Positions 1-8,119 of a stretch of 64,000 nucleotides of DNA are shown piece by piece. Source of the DNA: Virgisporangium aliadipatigenens (GTDB lineage Bacteria > Actinomycetota > Actinomycetes > Mycobacteriales > Micromonosporaceae). The DNA is taken from assembly GCF_016863615.1 (NCBI RefSeq), contig NZ_BOPF01000039.1, positions 1 to 64,000 of the forward strand. Reading direction: 5' to 3'. Made by a program: the position numbers and the translations under genes. How positions within the stretch are numbered: position 1 is the first letter of the stretch; the number at the start of each line of letters is the position of its first letter. A model generated the notes under the pieces. It was not told the origin of the DNA, did not search any database, and saw nothing but the letters and a program-made list of their open reading frames with translations.

Positions 1-3000
1 CCGGCCTCGTCCGGGGCGTCCGCGCGGGCGGGTGAGCCGACGTCCTCCGGTGGGGCGTCCGGGCCGCGCGGTGCCGCGACTGAGGAGCGGCCGACGCCGG
101 ACGGTCCGCCCGCCCCGCCGCGAGGCGGTGAGCCGGCATCGCGCGATGGCTCGTTCACCGCTGGGGACGTTCCGTCCGCCGGCCGCGCGTCGGGTGGCCC
201 GCAGGCCGACACGCCCGCTCCGTCCGGGGGCCGGGACTCGGATGCCGGTTCGCCGCTGCCCGCGGCCGGGGCGACGTCACGAGCGGCACGCGCCGCCGTG
301 CCGGGGAGTGCGCCCGATGGGCCGTCGCGCCCCGAAGGACCCGGCGCCTCGGAGTCGACCGGAGCATCGCGTTCCGGCGCGGCCGGCAGAGCGACGCCCT
401 CCGGCGCGGCCGGTGGGTCGGCTGCCGGGAGCGCATCGTCCGCATCCGGGCCGGTCCGGCTGGCCAAAACCGGGTCCACGCCACGGCATGCCGCGCCGGA
501 TCCCGAGCCGGAGCCGAGCGAGCACGCCGCGGCCCCGGTGTCGCCGGGACGGCCCGGGCGCGAGGAGCAGTCCGGTTCGCCGTGGGCGCAGCCGCCGGCG
601 GTGCCGCAGAGCCGCTCCGACGCCGCCGGGAACGGTGCCGATCCATCGCTCGCCGATCGTCCCTCCGGACGGCACGGTGCGGTGGCGGGGCGCCCCGTCG
701 GAACGTCCGGGCCGCCAGCCGGTGGGCCGGTGGGTGGCGGGCCGTCCGGGCAGGCTCCGGCGGTGGGGTCTTCGCCCTACGGGACACCGCCTCCGTACGG
801 ACCACCCGCGGGGTACGGACCGCCCGGACCCGGTGGGCCTCCCGGACCTGGTGCACCGCATGGACCCGGCGTGCCGCCCGGACCCGGTGGGGCGCATGGG
901 CCTGGTGCATCGCCCGGAGCCGGTGGGCCGTCGCAAGGGCCGGGGATGCCGCCGCCTTATGGGCCTGGCGTGCCGCCTCAGGGACCCGGTGCGCAAGGGT
1001 CGGGGACCGGCGCACCGCAGGGACCGGGCGCACCCGGGCCGGGATCGAACGTCCCGGCGGGCGGCGCCGCAATGATGCCGCCGTACGGGCCTGGGCCCGG
1101 CGCGCCACACGGTGCGCCGTCCCAGGGACCGGGATCGCTTGGGCCCGGCGTGGCGCCGCTCTACGCGCCGGGCGGCGCACCACCGCAGGGACCTGATCCG
1201 CAAGGGCCGGGCGCGCAGGGGTCGGGATCGGAGGTCCCGCCGGGCATCGGCACGGTGCCGCCGGGTGCACGGGGGACCGGAGCCGGCGCACCGCCGCACG
1301 GGCTGGGCGTGCCACCGCCGTACGGGCCCGCACAAGGGCCGGGGGTCGGCGCACCGCCGCAAGGGCCGGGTGCCCCACCGCCGTACGGGCCGGCACAAGG
1401 GCCGGGGGTCGGCGCACCGCCACAGGGGCCGGGTGCCCCACCGCCGTACGTTCCGGGCTCGCCGGGGCCGGGGACCGGCGCGACGCCGCATGTGCCGGGC
1501 GTGCCGCCGTACGGGTCGCCGCCGCAGGGCTACGGGCCGGGGCAAGCGCCGGCCGTCCCGCCGGGGGCGTCGCCGAGCGCGCCGATGCCGCTCGGGCACA
1601 CCTCCGGAGCACCCGCGCCGGGTGCGCCGATGCCGCCTGGCTATCCGCCGGCCGGGCCGCCGCCGCGTGGCTACCCGGGAGGCGAGCCGCCGATCGTGGG
1701 TGGGCCGGGTTCGCGAGCGGGCGAGCCGCCTGTCCCGGGCTACGAGCCGGGGGGACCGTCGACGTTCGGTGGGCCGCCGGTCGTTGGTGGGCCGGGTTCT
1801 CGGGCGGGCGAGCCGCCGGTTGTGGGTTACCCGACGGGTGCGGGGCCGCAGACGAGTGGGGGGCCGGCGCCGGGGTACCAGGCCGCCGATCCGGGTGGGC
1901 CGGGGGGCCGTTCGGAATCGCAGACACCGCCGGGCTACCCGTCAGGAGCGCCGATGCAGGGCTACCCGCCGCCGAACGCGCCGGAGGGACACCAGCCGCC
2001 CGCACCGGGCTACGCCGCACCGCCCCCGGGGTACGGGCCGCAGCAGCCCTACGGGGCCGGGCCGGAATCCACCCCGCCCGCGCAGCATTCGCCGGGTGGC
2101 CAGGGCGCTCCGGGGTCACCCGGAGCGCAGCAGCCCGCGACGGGTGGGCCTGGTGCTGAATCGCCGGGCGGTGGCCAGTTCCCCCAAAATCAGGGTGAGA
2201 ACGACGGGTATGTACCGACGGCGGAGGAGTTTGCGCGACGTCGGGCGGTACGCCCGACGAGCCCGGTGGCGTCGATGGGGGTCCGCGGCATCGTCCGGAA
2301 GTCGACGATGGGGCTGGTCAGCCTCGCGCCGGGGCGGCGGGAACAGGAGCAGCGGCACCTGGTCGAGACGGTGCGGCGCAACTTCGGCGGCCTGCGCCAG
2401 GTGACCGTGGTCAACCCGAAGGGCGGCGCCGGTAAGACGGTGGCGGTGCTGCTGATGTCGATGACGTTCGGGCAGCGGCGCGGCGGTTACGTGCTGGCCT
2501 GGGACAACAACGAGACCCAGGGCACCCTGGGCATGCGGGCGCAGCAGGACTTCCACTCCCGCACGGTGCGCGACATGCTGCGCGACCTGAACCACTTCCA
2601 GGGCCCGACGGGCCGGGTCGGCGACCTGTCGCAGTACGTGCGTTCGCAGGGCGAGGGCATGTTCGACGTGTTGGCGTCGGACGAGTCGGCGACGGCTGGC
2701 GAGATGCTGACGTCGGCGGCGTTCGGCGATCTGCGTGAGGTGGTGAGCCGCTTCTACAAGCTCATCTTCGTCGACACGGGTAACAACGTCCGCGCGGAGA
2801 ACTGGCAAGCGGCCATCGACGCGACGGATCAGCTCGTGGTGACGATGTCGGCGCGTAACGACTCGGCCGAGACGGCCGCACGGATGCTGGACCACCTGGA
2901 GCAGAACGGCCGCCACCGGCTGGTGCGCCAGGCGGTGACGGTGGTGTCGATGCCGCCGTCGCGGCGGGACCTGGACATCCCGTCGATCACGCGGCACTTC

Positions 3001-3141
3001 GCGGCGCGGACGCGCACGGTGATGCTGGCGCCGTACGAGCGGCTGATCGACTCGGGCGAACCGATCCGGTATGGCCAGATCTCGGCACCCACGCGCCTGG
3101 CGTGGCTGCGCATCGCCGCGGCAGTGGCGGAAGGCCTGTAG
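1..3141 (+). CDS. Pro/Gly-rich ParA/MinD-family ATPase, 5'-truncated by the window edge
   Basis: The frame is open from the first base. The earliest usable start inside is GTG at 298, but codons upstream have the same Ser/Pro/Gly/Ala composition, so the true start probably lies outside. About 700 residues are low-complexity (GPG, PPYGP, APPQGP repeats), including a 21-residue unit duplicated at 1318-1443. From about nt 2290 there is a P-loop domain: deviant Walker A KGGAGKT (nt 2419-2439) and a hydrophobic strand ending FVDTG (about nt 2767-2781). Family knowledge: such disordered-tail MinD/ParA proteins occur in actinobacteria, some beside type VII secretion loci (EspI-like). Whether this one partitions DNA or regulates secretion cannot be told without the upstream genes. 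The tail codes for AAAVAEGL, which is copied again downstream. Confidence 0.85.
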   Translation, partial: PASSGASARAGEPTSSGGASGPRGAATEERPTPDGPPAPPRGGEPASRDGSFTAGDVPSAGRASGGPQADTPAPSGGRDSDAGSPLPAAGATSRAARAAVPGSAPDGPSRPEGPGASESTGASRSGAAGRATPSGAAGGSAAGSASSASGPVRLAKTGSTPRHAAPDPEPEPSEHAAAPVSPGRPGREEQSGSPWAQPPAVPQSRSDAAGNGADPSLADRPSGRHGAVAGRPVGTSGPPAGGPVGGGPSGQAPAVGSSPYGTPPPYGPPAGYGPPGPGGPPGPGAPHGPGVPPGPGGAHGPGASPGAGGPSQGPGMPPPYGPGVPPQGPGAQGSGTGAPQGPGAPGPGSNVPAGGAAMMPPYGPGPGAPHGAPSQGPGSLGPGVAPLYAPGGAPPQGPDPQGPGAQGSGSEVPPGIGTVPPGARGTGAGAPPHGLGVPPPYGPAQGPGVGAPPQGPGAPPPYGPAQGPGVGAPPQGPGAPPPYVPGSPGPGTGATPHVPGVPPYGSPPQGYGPGQAPAVPPGASPSAPMPLGHTSGAPAPGAPMPPGYPPAGPPPRGYPGGEPPIVGGPGSRAGEPPVPGYEPGGPSTFGGPPVVGGPGSRAGEPPVVGYPTGAGPQTSGGPAPGYQAADPGGPGGRSESQTPPGYPSGAPMQGYPPPNAPEGHQPPAPGYAAPPPGYGPQQPYGAGPESTPPAQHSPGGQGAPGSPGAQQPATGGPGAESPGGGQFPQNQGENDGYVPTAEEFARRRAVRPTSPVASMGVRGIVRKSTMGLVSLAPGRREQEQRHLVETVRRNFGGLRQVTVVNPKGGAGKTVAVLLMSMTFGQRRGGYVLAWDNNETQGTLGMRAQQDFHSRTVRDMLRDLNHFQGPTGRVGDLSQYVRSQGEGMFDVLASDESATAGEMLTSAAFGDLREVVSRFYKLIFVDTGNNVRAENWQAAIDATDQLVVTMSARNDSAETAARMLDHLEQNGRHRLVRQAVTVVSMPPSRRDLDIPSITRHFAARTRTVMLAPYERLIDSGEPIRYGQISAPTRLAWLRIAAAVAEGL
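1318..1443 (+). repeat. Two tandem 63-bp coding repeats
   Basis: Units 1318-1380 and 1381-1443 are nearly identical and in frame. They duplicate a 21-residue Gly/Pro/Ala/Gln segment inside the disordered region of the ParA-like protein. This suggests recent growth of the tail by tandem duplication. Confidence 0.75.
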
Positions 3142-3199
3142 AGCGCCGCGGCAGTGGCGGAAGGCCTATAGCGCGGCCGCGGTGGCCGAAGGCCTGTGA
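3114..3199 (+). repeat. Triplicated 3' end of the ParA-like gene, each copy with a stop codon
   Basis: A 27-bp segment containing the last codons and TAG stop (3114-3140) recurs 30 bp later at 3144-3170 with one mismatch, in frame and again ending in TAG. A third, more diverged copy (about 3173-3199, +1 frame) ends in TGA. Each copy would encode an AAVAEGL-type tail. The third copy supplies the left arm of the terminator hairpin that follows. Confidence 0.8.
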
Positions 3200-3244
3200 C
3201 AGGGGCCCGGGGGCGGATCGACTCGCCCCCGGGACCACAGGCCT
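3190..3244. terminator. Nested bidirectional hairpin terminator
   Basis: Outer arms AGGCCTGTG (3190-3198) and CACAGGCCT (3236-3244) enclose a perfect 10-bp inner stem, CCCGGGGGCG (3206-3215) with CGCCCCCGGG (3224-3233), loop GATCGACT. It lies between the convergent ParA-like gene and the DUF3151 gene and can serve both strands. There is no T-tract, as is common in actinobacteria. Confidence 0.7.
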
Positions 3245-3246
3245 GC

Positions 3247-3666
3247 TTAGCTTGCCAGAGCCTTCACGGCTTCCGGGTCGCTGTCCGCGAGAAACTGCGA
3301 GCAGCGTTCGGCTTCCTCGGTCTCGCCGATGGCGTCGGCGGCCCTGGCGAGGGCGTTGAGGCAGCGCAGGAAGCCCTGGTTGGGGCCGTGCGCCCACGGG
3401 ACGGGGCCGTGGCCGCGCCAGCCGTTGCGGCGCAGCTGGTCGAGGCCGCGGTGGTAGCCGGTGCGGGCGTACGCGTAGGCCGTGACGGGTTCGTCGGCGG
3501 TGAGCGCGGCCTCGGCGAGGGCGGCCCAGGCGGCGCTGTAGGTCGGGAACCGCGCCGCGACCCGCTTGATCTCCGTGTCGGAGGTGCCGGCGGCGGTCAG
3601 CGCGGCGGCTGCCTCGTCGTCGGCGGGCAGCAGGGTCGGGGGAGCTTCGGGCAGGAGGTTCTGCAT
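3247..3666 (-). CDS. DUF3151 family protein
   Basis: A 139-aa soluble protein matching the actinobacterial DUF3151 family in length and in a conserved Trp/Tyr/Arg-rich core (FPTYSAAWAALAE, about 41-53; GYHRGLDQLRRNGWRG, about 70-85). The repeated Ala-rich helices suggest a small TPR-like helical fold. The function is unknown. In mycobacteria a DUF3151 gene also lies close to fructose-bisphosphate aldolase, and here fba is about 2 kb away, so the synteny is retained. ATG at 3666 is the only plausible start. The gene is convergent with the ParA-like gene across a strong terminator. Confidence 0.85.
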   Translation of the reverse strand: MQNLLPEAPPTLLPADDEAAAALTAAGTSDTEIKRVAARFPTYSAAWAALAEAALTADEPVTAYAYARTGYHRGLDQLRRNGWRGHGPVPWAHGPNQGFLRCLNALARAADAIGETEEAERCSQFLADSDPEAVKALAS

Positions 3667-3833
3667 CCGACAAATTTAGCGGTTGTCGGCTGAACGGTTG
3701 AGCGTCGGTCCAGCGTGCGGATGGTGCGCCGGAGTGTGTCCGAGGACTACAAAAGAGGTCCGGAGCCTCCCCAGGACCCGGTAATGCGGCGGCTCGTCAT
3801 CTCGGTGGCGGGCCGCCGTCCTCGTCCCAACGG

Positions 3834-3857
3834 TGTTACCTTGGTACCGTGGTAACA
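3834..3857. promoter_or_regulatory. 24-bp palindromic operator over a leaderless -10/start
   Basis: Arms TGTTACC (3834-3840) and GGTAACA (3851-3857) are a perfect inverted repeat centred on the palindrome GGTACC (3843-3848); 20 of 24 positions are symmetric. A TANNNT -10 (TACCTT, 3837-3842) lies inside and ends 6 nt before GTG 3849, so transcription probably starts at the start codon. Binding here would block RNA polymerase and cover the translation start. The ribbon-helix-helix-like product of the adjacent gene is the obvious candidate ligand (inference). Confidence 0.6.
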
Positions 3858-4094
3858 GTTGAGAGGGTTCAGACCGGACTGCGCATCGAGCGCCACACGC
3901 TCAAGGTCCTCAAGGGGCTCGCCGAGTACCTCGATCTCTCCCTCGGGGACCTGGTCGAGGGGATCGTGCTGCACGCGTTCGAGGGAAAGACGGCGTTCAC
4001 CCCGGAGACCAGAGCCAAGATCGACCAGCTCAGGGCCGTCTACGGCCTCACCCTGACCGCCGCCGACGCCCACCATCTGAGGGAACGCCCATGA
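3849..4094 (+). CDS. Small ribbon-helix-helix-like protein, putative autoregulator
   Basis: An 81-aa protein. It opens with a short basic strand-like segment (about residues 4-16, VERVQTGLRIERHTLKV), followed by two helices (VLKGLAEYLDLSLGDLVEGIVLHAF, about 16-40, written here only as a position guide). This is the layout of MetJ/Arc (RHH) DNA-binding proteins. GTG 3849 follows a -10 by 6 nt with no Shine-Dalgarno, consistent with a leaderless message. Its 3' end overlaps the SRPBCC gene by 4 bp (ATGA), so the two should be co-translated. The assignment rests on predicted fold and on the palindrome over its promoter, not on a recognised family. It could instead be a non-DNA-binding helical partner of the SRPBCC protein. 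Confidence 0.6.
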   Translation: MVTVERVQTGLRIERHTLKVLKGLAEYLDLSLGDLVEGIVLHAFEGKTAFTPETRAKIDQLRAVYGLTLTAADAHHLRERP

Positions 4095-4522
4095 GTACGT
4101 TCGTTCTCCGCGACGGCTTCCCGCTGCCGCTCTCACCGGAGCGCGCCTTCCCGCTCTTCACTGCCCGCGGCGAGGAGTCCTGGGTGCCCGGATGGAAGCC
4201 GCGCTTCCCCACGCCCACCGACGACGACACCGCGCCCGGGACCGTGTTCGTGACGGCGCACGACACCACCTGGATCGTGCTCGACCGGCTCGCCGGCGAA
4301 CACATCTCCTACGCCCGCGTCCGCCCCGGCCACAGCGCCGGCACGGTCTCCGTGGCGCTCGCACCCACCACCGGCGGCTGCACCGTCGAGGTCACCTACG
4401 CGATCACCGCACTCGGCGACGAGGGCTGGGCCGACTGGACGGCGATCGCGGGTGACTACGCCGGGTACCTTCGCTCCTGGCAGGAGGCGATCACCGATGC
4501 ACTATCACGACCACAGCCCTGA
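4091..4522 (+). CDS. SRPBCC-fold (START/AHA1-like) protein
   Basis: A 143-aa single-domain protein of the SRPBCC ligand-binding superfamily: an N-terminal Pro-x-Arg-Ala-Phe helix (SPERAFPLFT), a W-x-x-GW pocket segment (ESWVPGWKPRF, about 29-39), central strands and a long C-terminal helix ending in SWQEAITDAL. Such proteins bind hydrophobic ligands or act as aromatase/cyclase-like or hydrolase-like factors; the ligand cannot be predicted. It starts by a 4-bp overlap with the RHH-like gene. It overlaps the LOG gene by 26 bp, so the three behave as one translational unit. Confidence 0.75.
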   Translation: MSTFVLRDGFPLPLSPERAFPLFTARGEESWVPGWKPRFPTPTDDDTAPGTVFVTAHDTTWIVLDRLAGEHISYARVRPGHSAGTVSVALAPTTGGCTVEVTYAITALGDEGWADWTAIAGDYAGYLRSWQEAITDALSRPQP

Positions 4523-5702
4523 CGAGATCGAGTCCCGGGAGGAGCTGGCGCTGCACCTGGCGAAGGGCACCCTCGCCGGGCTGACCGTGCAGGGCCTGCG
4601 GCTCGACCTGGATCCGCCGGCGCTCGACGCGGTGGACGTGACCGGCACGCTCTTCGTCGGGTGCCGGTTCGACTCGACGGACACGTACACGGCGCTGGTG
4701 CGGCGCGGGGCGGTCGTGGTGCCGGAGTTCCCGCACCTGCCGTACCCGATGCAGCCGTCGCGCCTGTACACGGCCCAGGAACTGTCCGCGGGCTTCGAGA
4801 CGCACGGCTTCGCCGGCATGTACGACACCGTCGTCTACGAACACTTCCGGGCGCACGGCGGGGCGCTGCCGGCCATCCGGGAGGCGCTCGGGCAGCGGAT
4901 GCACGACCACGGCATCGACGACGCGCTGACGGACATCCTCGACGGCTGGGCCGAGCACCGGGGCGGGCCGGTCGTGGGTGTGATGGGCGGGCACGCCGAG
5001 CCGCGCGGTTCGGCCGGATACCGGGCCGCCGCGGCGATCGGCCACGGCCTGGCCCGCGCCGGTGCGCTGGTGGTGACGGGCGGCGGGCCGGGCGTGATGG
5101 AGGCGGTGAATCTGGGGTCGTATCTCTCGACGTTCGATCCGTCGGCCCTGGACGACGCCATGGGCGACCTGGAGAAGGCGCCGGACTTCCACGACCACGA
5201 CCCGTTCACCGCGGCGGCGCTGCGGGTGCGGGACCGCTTCGCGGCGGACGTTCCCGACGACGACGTGCTGGCCTGGTCGAGGCACGGCGGGCTCTCGGTG
5301 CCGACGTGGCTGTACGGGCACGAGCCGGCCAACCTGTTCGCGGCCAGGATCGCCAAGTACTTCTCGAACGCCATCCGCGAGGACACCATCCTGCGCCTGG
5401 TGCGCGGCGGCATCGTGTTCGCCACGGGGCGGGCCGGCACCGTGCAGGAGATCTTCCAGGCGGCGACGAAGTCGTTCTACGCCACGGACGGCGAGAGCGG
5501 GCCGTTCGTCTTCCTGGGGCGCCGCTTCTGGACGGCGGAGCTGCCCGTGGAGTCGCTGCTGCGGCCGTTGCTGGCGCAGTCGCCGCACGGGGACCTGAGC
5601 GGCCTGATCATGGTCACCGACGATCCGGCCGAGGCGGTCGACATGATCCTGTCGCACGCCCCGGACGCGGACGCAAAGGAGGGCCAGCACCTCACGCCGT
5701 GA
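4497..5702 (+). CDS. LOG-family Rossmann nucleotide-binding protein
   Basis: A 401-aa protein. ATG 4497 is preferred over an upstream start at 4452 because AGGAGG lies 9 nt upstream (4482-4487). The C-terminal half is a lysine-decarboxylase-like/LOG fold: VVGVMGGH, VVTGGGPGVMEAVN (phosphate/ribose loop) and ATGRAGTVQEIFQ in place of the usual PGGxGTxxE, keeping the GT and the catalytic-type Glu. LOG enzymes split nucleotide 5'-monophosphates, releasing bases such as cytokinins. The extra N-terminal domain of about 150 residues is not typical of small LOG proteins, and the degenerate motif leaves activity uncertain. It is the last gene of the RHH-SRPBCC-LOG cassette and convergent with fba. 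Confidence 0.75.
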   Translation: MHYHDHSPDEIESREELALHLAKGTLAGLTVQGLRLDLDPPALDAVDVTGTLFVGCRFDSTDTYTALVRRGAVVVPEFPHLPYPMQPSRLYTAQELSAGFETHGFAGMYDTVVYEHFRAHGGALPAIREALGQRMHDHGIDDALTDILDGWAEHRGGPVVGVMGGHAEPRGSAGYRAAAAIGHGLARAGALVVTGGGPGVMEAVNLGSYLSTFDPSALDDAMGDLEKAPDFHDHDPFTAAALRVRDRFAADVPDDDVLAWSRHGGLSVPTWLYGHEPANLFAARIAKYFSNAIREDTILRLVRGGIVFATGRAGTVQEIFQAATKSFYATDGESGPFVFLGRRFWTAELPVESLLRPLLAQSPHGDLSGLIMVTDDPAEAVDMILSHAPDADAKEGQHLTP

Positions 5703-5724
5703 TGTGCCGACCCTCCGGTAAGAG

Positions 5725-6750
<1,026 letters not shown>

Positions 6751-6855
6751 GGTGCGCACTCCTACGTGTGGAGGTTCAACTTCTGCCCGCAGTATCCCTG
6801 CTCCGTGCGCCCTGGTTCCGGGCGGGGCTGAGATTCAGGTCGTACCGTATAAGTC

Positions 6856-7062
6856 ATGACCCAACCCGGCGAAGACCTGCATGAGCTGGACGTCCCGTCC
6901 GGGCGGGCGTTCGATGTGCCTGTCGCGGATGCCTATGAGCAGGATGTTCCGGCGAATCCCGCGACGGAGCGTCCGGTGCCGCGGGTGCGGTTCGACGCCG
7001 ACGAGGCCGACGTCCTGGAGCAGAGCCAGGTGGTCGACCTCGACGACGACTACGACCGCTAG
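6856..7062 (+). CDS. Small acidic protein of unknown function
   Basis: A 68-aa, strongly acidic protein with many Asp/Glu and an acidic tail (DLDDDYDR). There is no signal peptide, membrane segment or recognised domain, and it is probably disordered. A TANNNT -10 (TACCGT, 6843-6848) lies 7 nt before the ATG with no ribosome-binding site, suggesting a leaderless message. It is divergent from fbaA and ends inside the left arm of a long hairpin. I do not recognise the family. Confidence 0.55.
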   Translation: MTQPGEDLHELDVPSGRAFDVPVADAYEQDVPANPATERPVPRVRFDADEADVLEQSQVVDLDDDYDR

Positions 7063-7132
7063 GGCCTGCCTCGTGGGTCACGTCGAGCCGAGGCGAGGCT
7101 CAGGCGGGCGTGATCCGCGAGGCAGGCCCTAG
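7059..7132. terminator. Long hairpin shared by two convergent genes, stop codons in the arms
   Basis: The first 15 nt of the left arm (7059-7073, CTAGGGCCTGCCTCG) pair perfectly with 7118-7132. Pairing extends to 24 bp with two mismatches. An inner hairpin GAGCC/GGCTC lies in the loop. The + strand TAG (7060-7062) and the - strand TAG (7129-7131) both lie at the hairpin ends. It may be a bidirectional terminator or a mobile extragenic palindrome. Confidence 0.75.
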
Positions 7133-8055
7133 TACCGACGGAGGACGAAGTCGGGGGCGGAGCCTCCGGCGAGGAGGACGTCCAGCCGTCCCGAGAGGAC
7201 CCAGGCGCCGCGCGGGGTCACCGCGACCGTGGTCGGCGCGCTCACCGGCCACTCCACCAGTCCGGTCGAACGCCCGGAGCGGAACCCGCGCGTCCCGACG
7301 ATCGTGCGGACGGCGTCGGTGCCCGGGGCGCCGAGCGAGTTGGTGACCGCGATCAGCGTGCCGTCCCGGCGCACGGCCAGCCCGTCACCGCCCACCAGCG
7401 GCCTGTCCAGCGTGACCGCGCTGACCGCACGATTCGTTGTGATCTTCAGCAGGGCCCCGGTGGTGTAGTTGACCCCGAGCAGGTAACCCTCCGGGTGCCA
7501 GACGATCCCGTTGAGCCCGAAGCCCTCCGCGGCGAACCGCGCATCCGTCGCGAACGGCGTCGCGTGACCGCCCACGTCGACCTTCCACACGGTGTCGGAG
7601 ACCGTGTCGGAGACATACGCGTTGCCGGCCGGGTCGAGCGTGACGTCGTTGGGCGCGAGGCCGAACCGCACCATGTGCAGCACCCGTCCGGTGCGCAGGT
7701 CGAAGATGCCCAACCCGCCGACCTTCTTGACGGTCTCCGGCGTGGAACGCGGACTCACACCCAGGTCGCCGTAGGTCACGAGGAGGCGCCCCCGCCGGGC
7801 GTCCACCGTGATCCCGAACGTGCTGATCATCCGCGGGTCACCGGCGAGCGGGCGCACGCCGCGCGGGGTCACCACGGACACGCTCCCCTCGGTGGCGGAA
7901 CTGACGAGAAGAGCGTTGCGGGTGGGATCCCAGGCCACCCCTTCCGGGTGGAGCCCGGCGGCCGGAACGGTGACCTGTTCGACGGAGTGGGCGCTCGCCT
8001 GACCGCCGAAGAGCACGGCCGCCGCGACCACCACGGCGAAAATCGTTTTTCTCAT
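7129..8055 (-). CDS. Secreted SMP-30/gluconolactonase-like beta-propeller
   Basis: A protein of about 308 aa. The N-terminus is a Sec signal peptide (MRKTIFAVVVAAAVLFGG, cleavage near ASA), so it is exported. The rest shows NHL/SMP-30-type propeller repeats: a strand, GVAWDP, then L-V-S/T strands, with GNAYVSDT and NGIVWHPEGYLLGV. ATG 8055 is preferred over GTG 8064 because a purine-rich GGGTGGGA precedes it. The substrate is unknown, and propellers of this type often bind metal and act as lactonases or as scaffolds. It follows the flavoenzyme gene on the same strand with a gap of about 64 bp. Confidence 0.75.
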   Translation of the reverse strand: MRKTIFAVVVAAAVLFGGQASAHSVEQVTVPAAGLHPEGVAWDPTRNALLVSSATEGSVSVVTPRGVRPLAGDPRMISTFGITVDARRGRLLVTYGDLGVSPRSTPETVKKVGGLGIFDLRTGRVLHMVRFGLAPNDVTLDPAGNAYVSDTVSDTVWKVDVGGHATPFATDARFAAEGFGLNGIVWHPEGYLLGVNYTTGALLKITTNRAVSAVTLDRPLVGGDGLAVRRDGTLIAVTNSLGAPGTDAVRTIVGTRGFRSGRSTGLVEWPVSAPTTVAVTPRGAWVLSGRLDVLLAGGSAPDFVLRRY

Positions 8056-8119
8056 GCGTCCCACCCTGTCGAGGCCGGAACGGCGTTGGCAGGACGGGCT
8101 TTCCCTGGGACCGGCAGGT

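Noticed and set aside
1318-1443. CRISPR-like repeats
   Set aside because: The repeats are directly adjacent in-frame coding units without spacers; no CRISPR array or cas gene was seen in the window.
155-2119. Long antisense and alternative-frame ORFs (up to 654 aa) opposite the Pro/Gly-rich gene
   Set aside because: They are Arg/Ala/Pro-rich translations of the complementary low-complexity DNA, with no domain and no start signals.
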